The notes under the pieces: generated by a model
Seen by the model: only the letters and a program-made list of their open reading frames with translations
The model's database searches: none
Told to the model about the DNA's origin: nothing
Source: Angiostrongylus vasorum
Lineage: Eukaryota > Nematoda > Chromadorea > Rhabditida > Metastrongylidae
Direction of reading: 5' to 3'
NCBI GenBank assembly: GCA_018806985.1
Contig: JADANN010000198.1
Location: 1,039,501-1,103,500, forward strand
DNA: 64,000 nt
Shown here: piece by piece, positions 9,340 through 21,716 of the stretch
How positions within the stretch are numbered: the stretch's first letter is position 1
How the letters are laid out: each line of letters opens with the position of its first letter
Made by a program: the position numbers and the translations under genes

Positions 9340-12300
9340 TCATAAAAAGCAGCAAAGGAAGTTTTTCGAGTTATCGGGACCGTGTTCTTTGCTCCAATTT
9401 GTCGTATCGATATATCGCAGCTGTGACACCAATTCTTCAAATACCTAAAATTTTAGTGCTTAATCTTCAGCCTTGTTTCAGTACCCAGTGAAAAGGCATG
9501 TTACAGACTCTCACAACATGCTTCTTAAGCGATGTAGAGTATTCCACTCACGTTCTTCGTTTTAAAAACTATTCATGTTACATTCAAAGAAGGGTATCTT
9601 ATGGTCTTACGGATGGTTGTTCCACTTACTAAATTAACATTGTACGAATCTCATGCGGAAGCGAAAGAAAAAACCTCGCATGTTTTCACATGTGGAGTAA
9701 AGATTTTCGCGTAATAAGGTTTTTTTTCAGTTTGCTTTGCAGAGAGCATTATAAGGAACAATTTGCATTCCCACAATAATCATTAGGTCAGAGAACAGTC
9801 TGTACATTGTAGAGCGACAACCAGTGGACATGAGCCGATAGCGACTAGATCCATCGGGAAGTCAAAGCCACAGCGGGACGACCACCGTTCTGTTGATCAG
9901 AGTTCTTCACGAAAACCATAAAAGGAAGATATAACGCCCAACGTGCCCATAGAGCGAGAGCGCCATGGCGCACGATAGGGAGAAATGAAAGGTTTACTGG
10001 CGCTCGCTCAGGTAACCCGATGATCGGCGGTAGGAGTGGTGATACAGAAGTAGATGATGCAATAGAGTGAGAGTACAGCGTACTTGTCCAAGACATGCCT
10101 TCTACTGTCCACGACATACTTTGGCTCAAGAAAATGTATAACGTCCAACCTCGCAGAACCCCCTCCCACCTTTCCCACACTAGTATCACCAGTGTCACAC
10201 GCAGTCCTGTTGATCGTCGAGTGACTCAAGCGGGCACCAGTCAATCTTCCATTTTCTTGTGTGCGAAAGTAGCCCAGTGGGTCTTGCTTGCTCTAGCTCG
10301 TCTTTCTTCTAGGCTTTTTCGTGAAGAACTCTGACCATCGGATCGGTGGTCTTCCTGCAGTACGTTTGATATCCCGATGAATGCAGTCACTAACTGCGCT
10401 TGTCCATCGGTTGTCGTTCACACGCGTTATGTGTTCAGCCCACCTTATCTTCGACTGTTTGGTGTAAATAACGGCATCTTTGATCCGTGAGCGTTGACGC
10501 AGGTTGGAGCTTCGGATCCCTTCCCTTACTTATGTGAAACGGGATACTCCTAGTATCGTCCTTTGGGCTGCGCGTTCAATAACGCTGATCGTTCATCCTG
10601 CTCACGCAGCGACCAGGTTTCTGACGGATACGTTAAAGCAGAAAATATCGTGTAGTCTAAAAGGAGGGCAGGGAGTCAAATGTTCTTTTTTCCTCTTCAC
10701 CACATTCTTGATGCACTTGAAAGCTACACAAGCCATTCGTTTCCTTCTACTCAACACTGGAGCTAAGTCGTTCATCATGTCGATTTCCGGACCTAGACAG
10801 AAGTAACTGGACTATTCGGAGATATTCGTTCTGTTGAGCTTAAATGGGGCATACGAAACCAATCCGTTCTTCATGAACATCGTTTTTGTGAGATTTAGTC
10901 GAAGACTAATCTTTCCATAGGCTTTATCAAAATCGGTGAGCATACGTTCCGCTTGGCTTATGTTTGGTGTTATAAGGACGATGTCATCAGCAAAGCGAAG
11001 GTGGTATAATTCGCAATTACTTGGATACTTACTTGGATGGTCCGCCTTCACGAGTTGTGCGAACCCTAACACATATGCCATTCGTTCCTTTCTCTCGCAA
11101 TTGCAGTCCATGGTGGTGGTCTTGTTCGAGCATGGTAGCGTTTGCGAGTCTCGTACCGTGATCTGTAAAACAACTGCAGCTGCGGGTACGGCTGATTAAC
11201 TTCGTTTACGAACACGTCCGCCCAATGTGTAGGTTGTCGTCCTGGTGGACGTTTGCATTCTCTTGGAGTCCACTCTACTGTATTTTTTCGTACATCTGTC
11301 GTCCGTTCTTCTCATTATGTGATCGGCCCATCTATGTTTCGCTATCGATGAATAATATCCTGGATCTCAAAGATGTGACAGATTTCGAAGGTCAGAGCTT
11401 CGCATTCCGGCTAGATATTAAGAAAGCCGGTTATATTTCAGAAGACATCGGTCAAGCGCTGTGTAAGTAGTGCGAAGCATTCTTGACATAGTTGAAGTAT
11501 CAACCCACGTCTCCGCAGCATAATACAGCGCTAGCAGGACCGTAGAATGGAAAAGATGAGCGCGAATTTTCGGGTCCTTCAGTTGGTCGGTGGCTTCTTT
11601 GAGAGGCTCGAATGCGGCCCAAGCTGCTCTCCTTCTTCTATATAGTTCTCCTTCATGTTGTTTTCCATGTTCATTGATCGCCCAAGGTATACGTATGAGG
11701 TGGTCTCTGCAATGAGAGAGCCATCCAATTCGATATTTTCGCCTTCGCCCCATGGGTTTTTCATGAACTGGGTCTTCTTTGGACTTATGCGAAGTCCGAT
11801 CTTTTTCCCTGCTTCGCTGAGCTCGTTGATCATCATCTCTGCTTCGCTAGTACTTCTTGAGAAGATGACAATGTCGTCGGCAAAACGAACGTTTGATAGG
11901 AGTATTCCATCAATACGTATGCCTTTCTCATCCCAATCGAGTGACTTCATTATCCACTGCAGTGCGGCACTAAACAGCTTTGGCGATATTGTGTCGCCCT
12001 GTCGAACCCCTTTTCCTATGGATATGGCAAGAGGTCGATGGAAAAGCTGCATTTTCGTAGTGCAGTTCCGATAACAGTCGGACAGAGTTCTTACATAGGA
12101 CGGGTGCACTCCTTGGTCGACAAGCGCTGATAGTATGGCAGTCGTTTCGACACTGTCAAACGCTTTTTTCGCTTTTTTCGTAGTCGACAAAGATTAGGAC
12201 AACAAACAAGTGGTATTCCCGGCGCACTTCGATGAACCTGGTCACGGTTTGGATGTGGTCCATACAGCAAGATCCTTTCCGAAATCCTGCTTGATCGACT

Positions 12301-15300
12301 GGTTGCGCCTCATCCAATGCCCTTGATATGCGCAAGAGGATAATCTTCGTAAAGAGCTTGTAGAGTACACTCAACAAGCATATGGGACGATAGTTACGAA
12401 GATCCCTTCGGTCTCCTTTCTTGGGCAGGATAACCATGCGCGACCTCCACTGGTCTGGGATTTTTTTCCTTTTGAAGGTAGGCTGTCATATGATTTGCGA
12501 GAAGTACATGTAAATTGTGGCTTCCAGCTCTAAGGAAGTCGGCGGTAATATTATCGGGTCCTGGAGCTGTGCCTGTTTTCATGCTTTCTATCGCAACTCG
12601 AACCTCCGACGGAAGAATTCCAGGTGGTTTTTCTCCAGCGTGGATATTAGGGACCCGGGACGGGGATTGTGGAACGGAAAAGGTTGGTATAGAACTTTCC
12701 CGCTATTAATTCCATATCATGGCGGGAAGATTTGACGATCCCATCTTCGTTTATCAAGGCTGACAGCGGGACGTTAGAATCACATAAGTCCCAACGGCAT
12801 TTTTTTCTGACTGATTCTTTTCTATGCTGCTTCCAGTGGTTTCTTCTGCTTGCACCGTTGTAGATCTTCCTGCGAGGCTCTTCTGCAGCTGGCCTTTATT
12901 ACTAGCCATGATAAACATGTTGCAGTAGGATCAAGCTTCAGTTTGCTTCTCTTTTCCGGCAACTCCTTAGTAGTTATGGAGATGCGGTCCGATCTTCTTC
13001 CTTGAGGAACTGGGGCGAATTCGGCACAGCTTTTCAGTCAAGCAGCTCGTAGTCACTTCTTTAATCTGCCAGTCACGTTTGGATAGGGACTTCGTTCAGA
13101 ATGTTCTCGTCGTATACAGCTAGACGTTTTCCTCGTGGTCGATGAAGAGAGTTCTTTTCCAGTTCGCGGCTGAATCAAATCTTCGCACGAAGAAGGCGGT
13201 GATCGGAACCAATACACAATGACAGGGCTACCGATGATGTGTCAAGTAGGCACCAAATTCTGTCTTTCAGAGTATGGTCGACCTGCGCATGAGTCATGCC
13301 GTTGGGAAACCCCCTATGTCCAGCGGTGGCTTTCTTTCTTATGGAAAAACGAGTTTTCATGGAAGAGACGTGCTGCGGAAAGGAGTCTTGCGAGACCAGA
13401 ATTTCCGATCTTGTATTCGCTCTCGTTATCCTTTCCTTTTCTGGCGTTGAAGTCTCCGACAACAAATTTATGATATACTCTATCATTGCCGCTGACTTCC
13501 TTCAACTGCTAATAGAACGCATTTAATTCGTACTCATTAGCTGTGTCGGTCGGTGAGTAGCATTTGATGATACTGATCTTCTTATGGTGCGACAGTTGAA
13601 GACGGAGGACGGCTATGCGAGGGGAAAGGATCTCGTATGAGTCGATGACATGGACAATGGATGGATGGACGACGAAGCCTACGCAGCCGACATTTCGTAA
13701 CGAGACCTTTTCTCCACGGATCACAAGGGTCCCGTTGTTTAGTTGGCGTATGTCGGTCTTCTTGATTTTTGTTTCTTGTAGTGCGATCACGTGAAATTTA
13801 ATGCGATTTGCTGCTTCAAGAAGCGCGTGAAGATCGGCGTCTTTGGAGAGTGTTCGAGCATTATACGTGCATAGCAAGAAACAATCTCCATGGCGTGTCG
13901 TGCGTGTGTTCGCCAGATCCGCTTCCAATGACGTCTTGCGTAACCCGAGACTTTCTGACCTCTCACCGATCGTCTCACCGCCTGACGTCACAGACGGGAG
14001 CACCCAGTGTGCGGGGTACTGAGGCTGGCCCATTGCTGGTCGTGCAACTTGGTCCTTCCTGGAGTTCTGACTTAACCTTGCAAGGGCGTATCCAGGTCTT
14101 CACCACGATGTGGATCAGAAGGAGGTGTGTTTTCTGCGACCAGTCCTCAAACTTGGGTAATTTGCGGTTCCATTCCATTAATTCCAACCATCGATTTTCA
14201 CTCCCATATTATCCCATTCCAATGTTCGCATGACGTTCTTGAGGGTGGCGGAAAATAATTTTGGCAAGGTGGTAACGCCTTGCCTAACGCTTCTTTTAAC
14301 ATCGACGTTAACATTATTGTGGAATGATATTTTGGTTTTAAAATTTTTATAAAGCTCATAAGAATCTTGTATACTAAGTGAAGACTTCCTGATTATCCAA
14401 TGCTTCCAATGACTGTTTCTTTCTCAACTGAATAAAAAGCATCTTTAAATCGATGAAGGTGAGACAAAGCGGTCTTTTGCACTCTCGCGCTGTGGATGTG
14501 GTCCATCGTACTGAATCCCTTTTCAAAGCCCTGCTTGCTCACATGGCTGTCGTTCGTCCAGTGTTCTGTCAATCCTGTTTAGGATGACTCGAATGAAATT
14601 TTTTAGACGACAGAGAGCAAGCAGATTGGGCGATAGTTGCTGATATCGTCGAGGTCATCTTTCTTGAACAATTCTGGTCCTGCTGGTGTTCCATTGAGTA
14701 GGAACCTTGCATTTTCAAACAGTTGGTGTGTGAAGAGCCGAGCCAGTGTGCTTACGAGTACTGGCGGAAGGTTCTTCAGGCGTTCAGATCTTGTTCTGTC
14801 GGGTCCTGGTGCGATTTGAATTCTCACCGACGAGAAGCATGTCAGATTTCCGAAGGAGGAACAGGTGGTACGACATATCTATCCTCCTTTATTTCATACG
14901 AGAGAAGGAGAACGTGGCTATCGAAGAGATCTGAGTAGTAATCGTGAATGATTTTTCTCCATTGTCTTACTGGACGCTGTAACTGTTCCGTCTGGGAGTC
15001 GGAATGCAATCATCTTGGCCTTGTAATTGGCGTAGTTTCGGTGGGCTTTGCGAATGCTTTTTCCCACCCTCAGCAGCTTTAACCATAACTGCTGCTCTCC
15101 TCTCTTTAAGATCTTCTTTTATCGCCTGTCTGCACTTTTTTGCAAGTTCGGACGTGAGTTCGCGGTTGCCTGCAGCTCGTATTATTCCACGCTGGCGCAT
15201 CAGCTCGAGTGTTTCTGGACACAAAGTCTCTTGGTGACTTTAGAGCTATCAGCTTTTATAGCGCTAACGTGAAAATGTTGAATGAGCCGATCGTATTTTT

Positions 15301-18300
15301 TGTCGATATTATCGAAAATGGCATCTTCTCAACAGCCCACTAGTGAATTGAATAAATCCCAGTTTGTTGTGGTTTTGGGATTTGGTTCTTTGAATTTAGC
15401 GGTTTTTTCTCCTTTCCGCAAGAAATAGAATCTTGCACGAAGAAGACCGTGGTCTGATCTCGTGTTGAATTTTGGGAGACCAGCGACATCAGTTAAGCAA
15501 AACCTTCTATTTACTATGATGTGGTCTATTTCGTTATGGTACTTTCCATTGGGAGACTCCCACGTCCAGCGTTAAGGGTGAGGCTTCTGGAATTGCGAGT
15601 TACCATGGATGGTCTTGGTCGCCATGACAAACTCAGATAGCCGCTCACCCTGTTCGTTCCATTCTAATCCATGATTCCCAATGTGACGTTCTTCAGACAT
15701 TCTTCTTGGTCCAATCTTTACGTTAAAATCTCCAATCACCTTGAAGAATACGTGGTTTTCTCTGTAGAACTTCTCCAAGTCCATATAAAAGGCTTCGACT
15801 TCTTCTTCAGTGTAGTTTGATGCCGGCTCATAAACGACGAAGATTGTCAAAGCCGGTTCTGATGCACATCTCTTTAATCGTAAACGTCCGATTCGGGTTG
15901 TGAGCTGTTCGAATGAATCGATGTTCATGGACAAACTCGTGTTGACGACAACGCCGACGCCGCCGACTCCTCTTCTGTCGCATGTTCCGAGGAACAGTTC
16001 TTCTCGGTGTCATAGACGTCGTTGAATGAGTGACGTCGTCTCGTCTCGGCCAGGGCGATGATGTCGGGCCTTATCCTTCTCGTTTGCATGGTCAACTCTT
16101 CTATTAAGGACTCAGATGCAAGTGTACGTGCATTATAATTTAGGCAGCTTAGAATGGCCCTGATATTTTAGCATCCTCTCTGCACTTGTTCTACCCAAAG
16201 CTGGCCAATTTGAGCTCTTTCAGGGTCCGGAGAATGGGTTTCTTTTACTGTGTTTAGGTTTCTGATGCCCACGTATAGCTTGCCGAGCTGTGGACGTGGG
16301 GGGCTGTGTATACTGACCGGTGGCTTGCCAATCTCTCCCGGAGTGGACATAGAGCTTATTATACTTCACTATCACATGAATGCAGGCTTCTGGGCTTTTG
16401 GCCCAGTTGACTCATAGAATACAAGCCGCATAAACGAGAACGCACCCATACACGCATGAATGAATACGCCTCGTAAATACGAAAAGTACGTGCCAAATCG
16501 GGGCAGCAGAAACAGGGAGTCCATCCCCTGGATCCACCTGCGTCTTTGGGAAGCAAAGGTCACTTTTGGTAAGCGATTAACCTCCTATCAGCCATCTGGG
16601 GACGCGCCACGTAGCCTCATGACTAACTTGTTAGAGCTACCTCATATGAGGGAGATCCGTGGGGACCCCGAAAGAGCCCCCCATTTCCTCAAGAATGCCT
16701 GAATATATAGGATGTGGGATAGTGAAAGATATTTGAGGGCAAATTCCCCTTTGCATTACTGCAATAATCGGTTTTGTAGCTGTTTAAGGTTATAGCGAAT
16801 TTTCTATTTTTCCTAAAAGAAATTTGTCCCAAGTGTAAATGGGTTCGATCGCTGGACTGGACTTAAACCTGTAAATTTAGGATTTGGAAACAAGCTCAAT
16901 ATTTCCCTAGGATGATTATATAGAAGCTACCTCAAGATAGGAGCTTTACCTCTTCGACATTCACGTTACGTTTGGCGCTGGCCTCAGCAAATGAGCAATG
17001 TAACTGAGCTGCCAACGTGTTGCCTTCCTCTGGTGAAACTTCGCGGTAGTCCGAATCACACATAGCAGCCACGAGCAATCGCGCGATCTTCAACAGCTCA
17101 TCTAGTTTGTCTTATAGATTTAATTCATTGTGGTTACACTTTGATATAGGAGTGAATTGTTAGACTGGCAATTAAACGCATGGCTGAGTTTATTCTCCTA
17201 ACGAGAAAAACTGCGTAATGCCTCAAAAAATACATTCTGTGCCCTCTTTAAGAAACGGAGTTCACGGGCTTTACTGGACGGTCCGTATATGCCTGCTTAA
17301 ATCCACTTTCTCCGCCATCTATATCACCATTTAATCATGAAGTGACTAGATTAGACAACAGTAGTGTTTCCATTCTCTGTCGTCACGTGCTAGAGTTGAT
17401 TACGCGGCCGTACTCTTTCGAGGGTCACAAACAGCTGCATACTTTTCTTGTGCAGCTATTTATTAGTTCTACTAGTTTTAGCAAGAATGTAAATGCCAAA
17501 GATAACTTGTCTGCTCTGCAGCGGCATAGGCCTACTTTTTCCCTCACTATCCAAATGGAAACGTGATACTGCATATCTAGAATGGCTTTGTTGGAGAAGA
17601 TGACCTGCTTCGTGTACGTGGCATTCCACACCCCTGATCCGCTTCTAGCCATAGCTAGCCCATTAGGCTGATGTTCGTATAGCTCATCCCAAGCCACCGT
17701 AATTCATTCTGTAGGACGGATAAACATCTAGCCACTTCTACAGTGCTTAATGAAGTCGAATGAATTCACTACGCACCCTATGGAACAGAGCAGCCACCGA
17801 GTGTTTTAACGTTTTATAAGATATCACTTTATTAGGTACTACTACAAACGAGTGGAAACACTCACCGCATTTACCCTCTGAGCTGTGCAATCTGTGAGAA
17901 AATATAGAGTGCGTGTTCGAACGATTTTCTGCTACCCACAGAGTACACCACCATGAAGGCGTCTGCCGACAAAATATATCGTGACATCATCTCACAAACA
18001 AGCTCCTGTAATGAGTGTTTCTGAATCAGAATAAGTGCTACGAGGCACACTCCTTTTTTTAGTACTGTTTCGCTAGTATTTAGTACACTTCTTTCTACAT
18101 GACCAACCTTCAAAAGTATTGCGTGGATATTACTTTCTGGATTCCACTCCTTTCCTCGCATCCATCATCCTCGAAGGTTTTTGGATTTGAGTGTGGGTTC
18201 CGCTAATATTTGAAGATTTTTTGGTCTTCTTTATGAATATCATTGAATACTGATCGAATTGATTTCTCCTATCTGGAGACCGATCCTGGAAATTCCATGC

Positions 18301-20474
18301 TAATGCGTCGTTAGGTCCAGTGGAACAGGGGGGAGCTTTTTGGACAAGTCTGATATCAATATCCGACTGCGGACGGAGGACAGGCTTTGTGGACCCAGAA
18401 TGGTACCAAACCAGGGTCTTGTGCATAGTAAGTGAGATCTCTACCACTGCGCTACATGTGCCCCATTTTATATGTCATTCTATTTCCATATATTATATTT
18501 CGAATGTTACTCTCTTTTTTCTAACTCTCCTTTATCAGACTACCTATTTCTGACCGTTTTAAAGTTGTTCGAATTGAAAAAAATATGAGTTGTCAACGAA
18601 AAGGGCACACGCCTTGTGTTTAGCTAACGTTTGTATTTTGCTACGATTTCCCTGTCTCTTGTTACATCCGAGGAGATTTCGGAAAGGGTGCGTCAGAATG
18701 AATTACTCCTAGCACCTCGGACCCCACTCAGCATATGACCGCGAGCGCTCGACCATACGAATCGCCGCAAGCGGCTACGAGCTAGGCCGAGACGTCGGAG
18801 TGCAATCACTTGATCTTCACTTCCATCGCCACACAGGAAATCGACTCGTGGAGTCCGCATGTGATTTACGAGTTGCTGTCATCATCAATAGGAATGGTAA
18901 GATCATTGCAGCATTGTGGACTAGAACGCAGGATAGCACTATGTCTCTAACAAATCAAAAAATTCTCTGACAACAAATCAGAGATGAGAACTGCTATTCT
19001 ACTGCATCAAAAACTGTTCTGAAGTCTAACGAGGTGAACAAACGTACATTTTGGCACTACATAGACGACCACCTTGATCAGCTATTCTCTACTTTACGTA
19101 GAGTTGCCAGGAAGGAATTTTTGCTGAAAAACTGATAGCGACCCATCTGTGGAAGGCCATTGATGGAAACGCTTCCTCGACTATAGACCTCTTCCATAGG
19201 ATTATTTTTCGGCATTGAGAGAATAACCCTCATTTAAGTGGAATTCTCACCTTTCCAGCGGTGTCTAATATCTGCAGGTGTGCCGTAGTTCCTTTGTATA
19301 TCAATGTCTTTTTGTACCGGTCCTCTATTGTCGGATCGTACGTGTCACTGTATTCATCAGAGATAAATCGACGAATCTATAAAGATTCTCTTTAGAAAGC
19401 TGTTCTATTAGCTTGCTTGTAACTTCTGTATGACAAGAGTTTGTCTAAGTGGATTCAGCACATTGCCAAAGTAATAACAAAGATAGAACTGCAAACGATG
19501 GAAGTCTGAAATGAACTAAAGTAAGCACAGTGATGCTGAAATATTTGCAAAATCCCGCACTGCAAGTGTCTTCGGTGAGGATCAACGCGCTATTACCCTT
19601 TCCGGGGGCTAACACGTTCACCACCACACCATGTGGGTCCTTCCTTTCGAAAAAGGTTCAGAAAGGATAATAGTGCATTAGTTCACCGCAGACACCTGCG
19701 GTCTGCAGTGATGATACAGCTAATTTCTTCATAAGGGTCATGATGTTTGCATAAGTTACCCGCCGACATTTATTACAATGTCGCTTCCTGTGACCGCCAT
19801 AAATATTCACGTTTTAGAAACAATGTCAGTATTACGTACCCACCAGCTTAGTATATTCTTCCATGTATTGCTGGCCGTAGTCAAGAGTAGCTCGTTGGAC
19901 TTTCTCGGAGTATACATAAAGCTTGTTTGTTGAAGGCGACTCTTAGGCACTCCCCATATTACCTGGGCACTTTGTTTCAGGTTTCACCAACCCTTGCGGA
20001 CTAGAGGTACATTTTCCATTTCCACCCAAGTTTATCATCAGCAGGGCGATCCTGGCATTCATTTAACTTCTAGTTCCTCGAATGGAAATCTTATTCTCAT
20101 CTTCGGAAATGTTGTTGGAGAGATGGGCGGGCACCTGGTGCCCATATTCGTCCTCTGTATTTTTTACATCATGCTCGACAGTTATGTGGACTAACCGATA
20201 TATCTCTGCCGTTCTAGAAGAATATTAGTCACAAGACTGTAAAACAGCTACCGATTCACACTCCACTCCCTTTAGGATGACGGTTCTAGGGAGAACGAAA
20301 CAAATGGAATTCTGGGTAGCTCTGTCTAAGTATGTATGGATAGGCGAACTTTTTAAGTAATCTTATAGTTTATTATTCATAAACAGTAAAGCCACTGCGA
20401 AATGAACTTGCCAAAGATGTTTTCCCGCTTGCAGAAGCACCAAGTACGGCTATCCGGTAGTGTTTCTTCGTCAT
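9340..20474 (-). CDS. Ras-like small GTPase with CAAX box, divergent G3/G4 motifs
   Basis: Small GTP-binding switch protein of the Ras branch, about 208 residues. Exons on the minus strand: 20474-20385, 19376-19251, 18020-17866, 17101-16950, 9444-9340. Motifs in order: P-loop GASASGKT, effector loop YDPTIED, DTAGK, a membrane-side helix ([18 protein letters not shown]), G5 [11 protein letters not shown], and C-terminal CCFL, a CAAX box ending in Leu and so probably geranylgeranylated at the membrane. Odd points: the position of Ras Gln61 (DTAGQ) is Lys, and the usual NKxD guanine-specificity motif is replaced by MCDSD, so nucleotide handling may be unusual. The first donor (GTTTAT) is weak. 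Exon 3 fits exon 4 only if one G of the GGG at 17874-17876 is ignored, which would allow the strong donor GTGAGT at 17865; as given there is a stop. The last intron (16949-9445) holds the RTE nest. Ortholog not assigned. Confidence 0.88.
9890..10025 (+). mobile_element. Inverted 3' fragment of RTE family B
   Basis: Plus-strand sequence AGAGTTCTTCACGAAAA through GATAGGGAGAAATG and GCGCTCGCTC matches the family B 3' end in the opposite orientation to the copy at 10190. The two 3' ends face each other about 170 bp apart. Confidence 0.6.
10190..16690 (-). mobile_element. RTE-clade non-LTR retrotransposon (family B), split by a nested RTE
   Basis: Self-copying LINE read on the minus strand, with 5' side near 16350-16690 and 3' tip at 10190. 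The 5' half (about 16150-14188) has an apurinic endonuclease-type domain ([10 protein letters not shown] near 16050, [13 protein letters not shown] near 15730) and the start of the reverse transcriptase ([23 protein letters not shown] near 14610). The 3' half (11015-10190) continues the polymerase ([13 protein letters not shown] with the catalytic ADD near 10985) and the RTE C-terminus ([14 protein letters not shown] near 10320). The halves join seamlessly when 11016-14187 is removed, as shown by the uninterrupted copy at 52100-54315. Several frameshifts, so inactive. Lies in the last intron of the Ras-like gene. The 16350-16690 limit is approximate. Confidence 0.85.
11016..14187 (-). mobile_element. 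RTE-clade non-LTR retrotransposon (family A), nested and nearly full length
   Basis: About 3.2 kb LINE inserted within family B. Minus-strand order: endonuclease domain at 14033-13175 ([30 protein letters not shown]), linker, reverse transcriptase at 12580-11579 ([61 protein letters not shown]), C-terminal part near 11290-11130 ([23 protein letters not shown], then ARERNEW), and a 3' tail CGCACAACTCGTGAAGGCGG with ATCCAAGT repeats. Flanks TAATTCGCAA and TAATTCCAAC suggest a roughly 10-bp target duplication. Frameshifts (for example near 12170-12190) make it defective. The tail is shared with the family R SINEs. Confidence 0.88.
18110..18465 (-). mobile_element. tRNA-derived SINE (family D)
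   Basis: In reverse: head GGGGCACATGTAGCGCAGTG then a box-B-like ACCCTGGTTTGGTACC, followed by a body with GGAGAAATCAATTCGATCAG and GATGGATGCGAGG. It lies in the Ras-like gene just upstream of exon 3. Other copies: 21025-21360 (-), 21717-22090 (+), 46745-46880 (+, partial), 55957-56255 (+). Confidence 0.65.
18600..19230. other. Intronic sequence of unknown origin
   Basis: GC-richer segment (about 18700-18930) inside intron 2 of the Ras-like gene with fragmentary open frames. It may be a decayed mobile element, but I recognise no family. Confidence 0.3.
19526..19648 (-). mobile_element. tRNA-derived SINE (family E) in the Ras-like gene
   Basis: Reverse complement carries ACCCACATGGTGTGGTGGTGAACG and the GCGCGTTGATCC block plus the GATATTTGCAAA tail region. 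A short opposite-strand piece (CCGCAGACACCTGCGG) follows at 19688-19710. Confidence 0.65.
19838..19945 (-). other. Unassigned coding-like stretch in Ras-like intron 1
   Basis: One minus-strand frame stays open, is GC-biased at third positions and reads [20 protein letters not shown] followed by a GTACGT donor. The phase does not fit between the neighbouring Ras-like exons and the product is not a known part of a GTPase. It could be an alternative exon or a relic of another gene. Confidence 0.25.
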
Positions 20475-21024
20475 GAAGCGTCACTTATTTTGTCCTACTT
20501 CGCAGTCCGTAAAAAATAGTCTTAGTGTGTCTGCTAAATCTGTGCACACATTACTTATCTATTCCAAAAAATCTCATACAGAGCATGAGTAAATAGTCTT
20601 CACATACAAAGAAAAAACAGTGGCTCAAAGGTGAACAAGTAGAACAACTCTCACAGGATGAAACCCCCCTCAATAAAGGCAGCAGAGAAACTGCCCACCG
20701 TGCTGGGTAGAAAGTCGGATATAAAGTAAATAAATACTAGTTACAAAAGGAAATTACATTTGTGATGTGCAAACTATAGTACTAGGTGAAGTCAGAAATG
20801 TCGAAGAGCACTGGATTACGCAGAGCCACCTGAAACTTGCATAGACGAAGTCTTCGTTATCAACTAGTGAATATATATTAGATCTGGTACATTAGGGGTC
20901 TCTGGTTCCTCGACGCGCATAATGCTGCCCGATGGAAAGTTTCTGTGCCAAATCATTTCCACTAGCACTTTTTCAGAATTCCATTTACAACACTCTTCTT
21001 TCTTTCTTATTCTTATATGACCCG
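20475..21024. other. Upstream region of the Ras-like gene
   Basis: Promoter side of the Ras-like gene; no motif I can assign. Confidence 0.35.
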
Positions 21025-21360
21025 TATTCACGTCTACAATGCGGATTACAGGGCTTCTTGCATTTGATTCGTTTCCTCGAATCCATTGTCCACGAAGATC
21101 TCCCAAGTTTTAGGTGTGGCTTCGGCTACTGTTTGAGGATTTCCATCCCATCTTGAATGTCGTAGAATGCTTGTGGACTCGATTCTCCCTGGAGTCCTGA
21201 GATAGCTGGGCTGGAGTGTTCCCAATTGGATTGTGGAGAGTGATTTTTCTCGGAAAAGTTCGATACCAATTTCCCGATCCAGGAGGGATGAGAAGCTTGG
21301 TTGGCCTGGAGCGGAATCGAACTAGCACCATGTTCATGATGATCGTTCAAAGCCATTGGT
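21025..21360 (-). mobile_element. tRNA-derived SINE (family D)
   Basis: Read in reverse: box-B-like GCTAGTTCGATTCCGCTCC near 21310, then the family body with GAGGAAACGAATCAAATGC near 21065. Open frames on this strand are a by-product of the repeat. Confidence 0.65.
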
Positions 21361-21716
21361 CTATATAGAACGGGATTGGAGATCAGTCAATGGATGGAAA
21401 GTGACATGTGTAATTGTTCAAATAATTTCATGGTAAACAATTCATAGGTCAATTTGTACTGCCGCTGCTGAGCAAATATTGTAGCCTGCTCATATAAATC
21501 CTCTTTTGATGACTTCTGTACATATGATACTCTAGGGACCGGCCTACATTAACCAAATTAGTTTTTGCTTCCAAATTTAAGTTGTCTCAAATCAGGGAGA
21601 ATCTTTGCCTTCCAGCACCTTCACTTCTACAGTCCATAGTGAACACACGGACATGAACTCTCCTATTCTGATGATTATATTTTCTTTTTCGTGCAAAGTA
21701 AAAATTATTAAAGGGG

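Noticed and set aside
10936..12735. Plus-strand open frames of 70-139 codons
   Set aside because: Antisense shadows of RTE reverse-transcriptase frames.
17425..17780. Possible extra Ras-like exon ([20 protein letters not shown] frame)
   Set aside because: Overlaps a degenerate SINE-like stretch (TGCTTAATGAAGTCGAATG at 17741-17761) and does not fit the GTPase fold.
20864..21106. 80-codon minus-strand open frame
   Set aside because: Mostly inside a family D SINE body; the apparent coding pattern is the repeat's GAGGAAACGAATC block.
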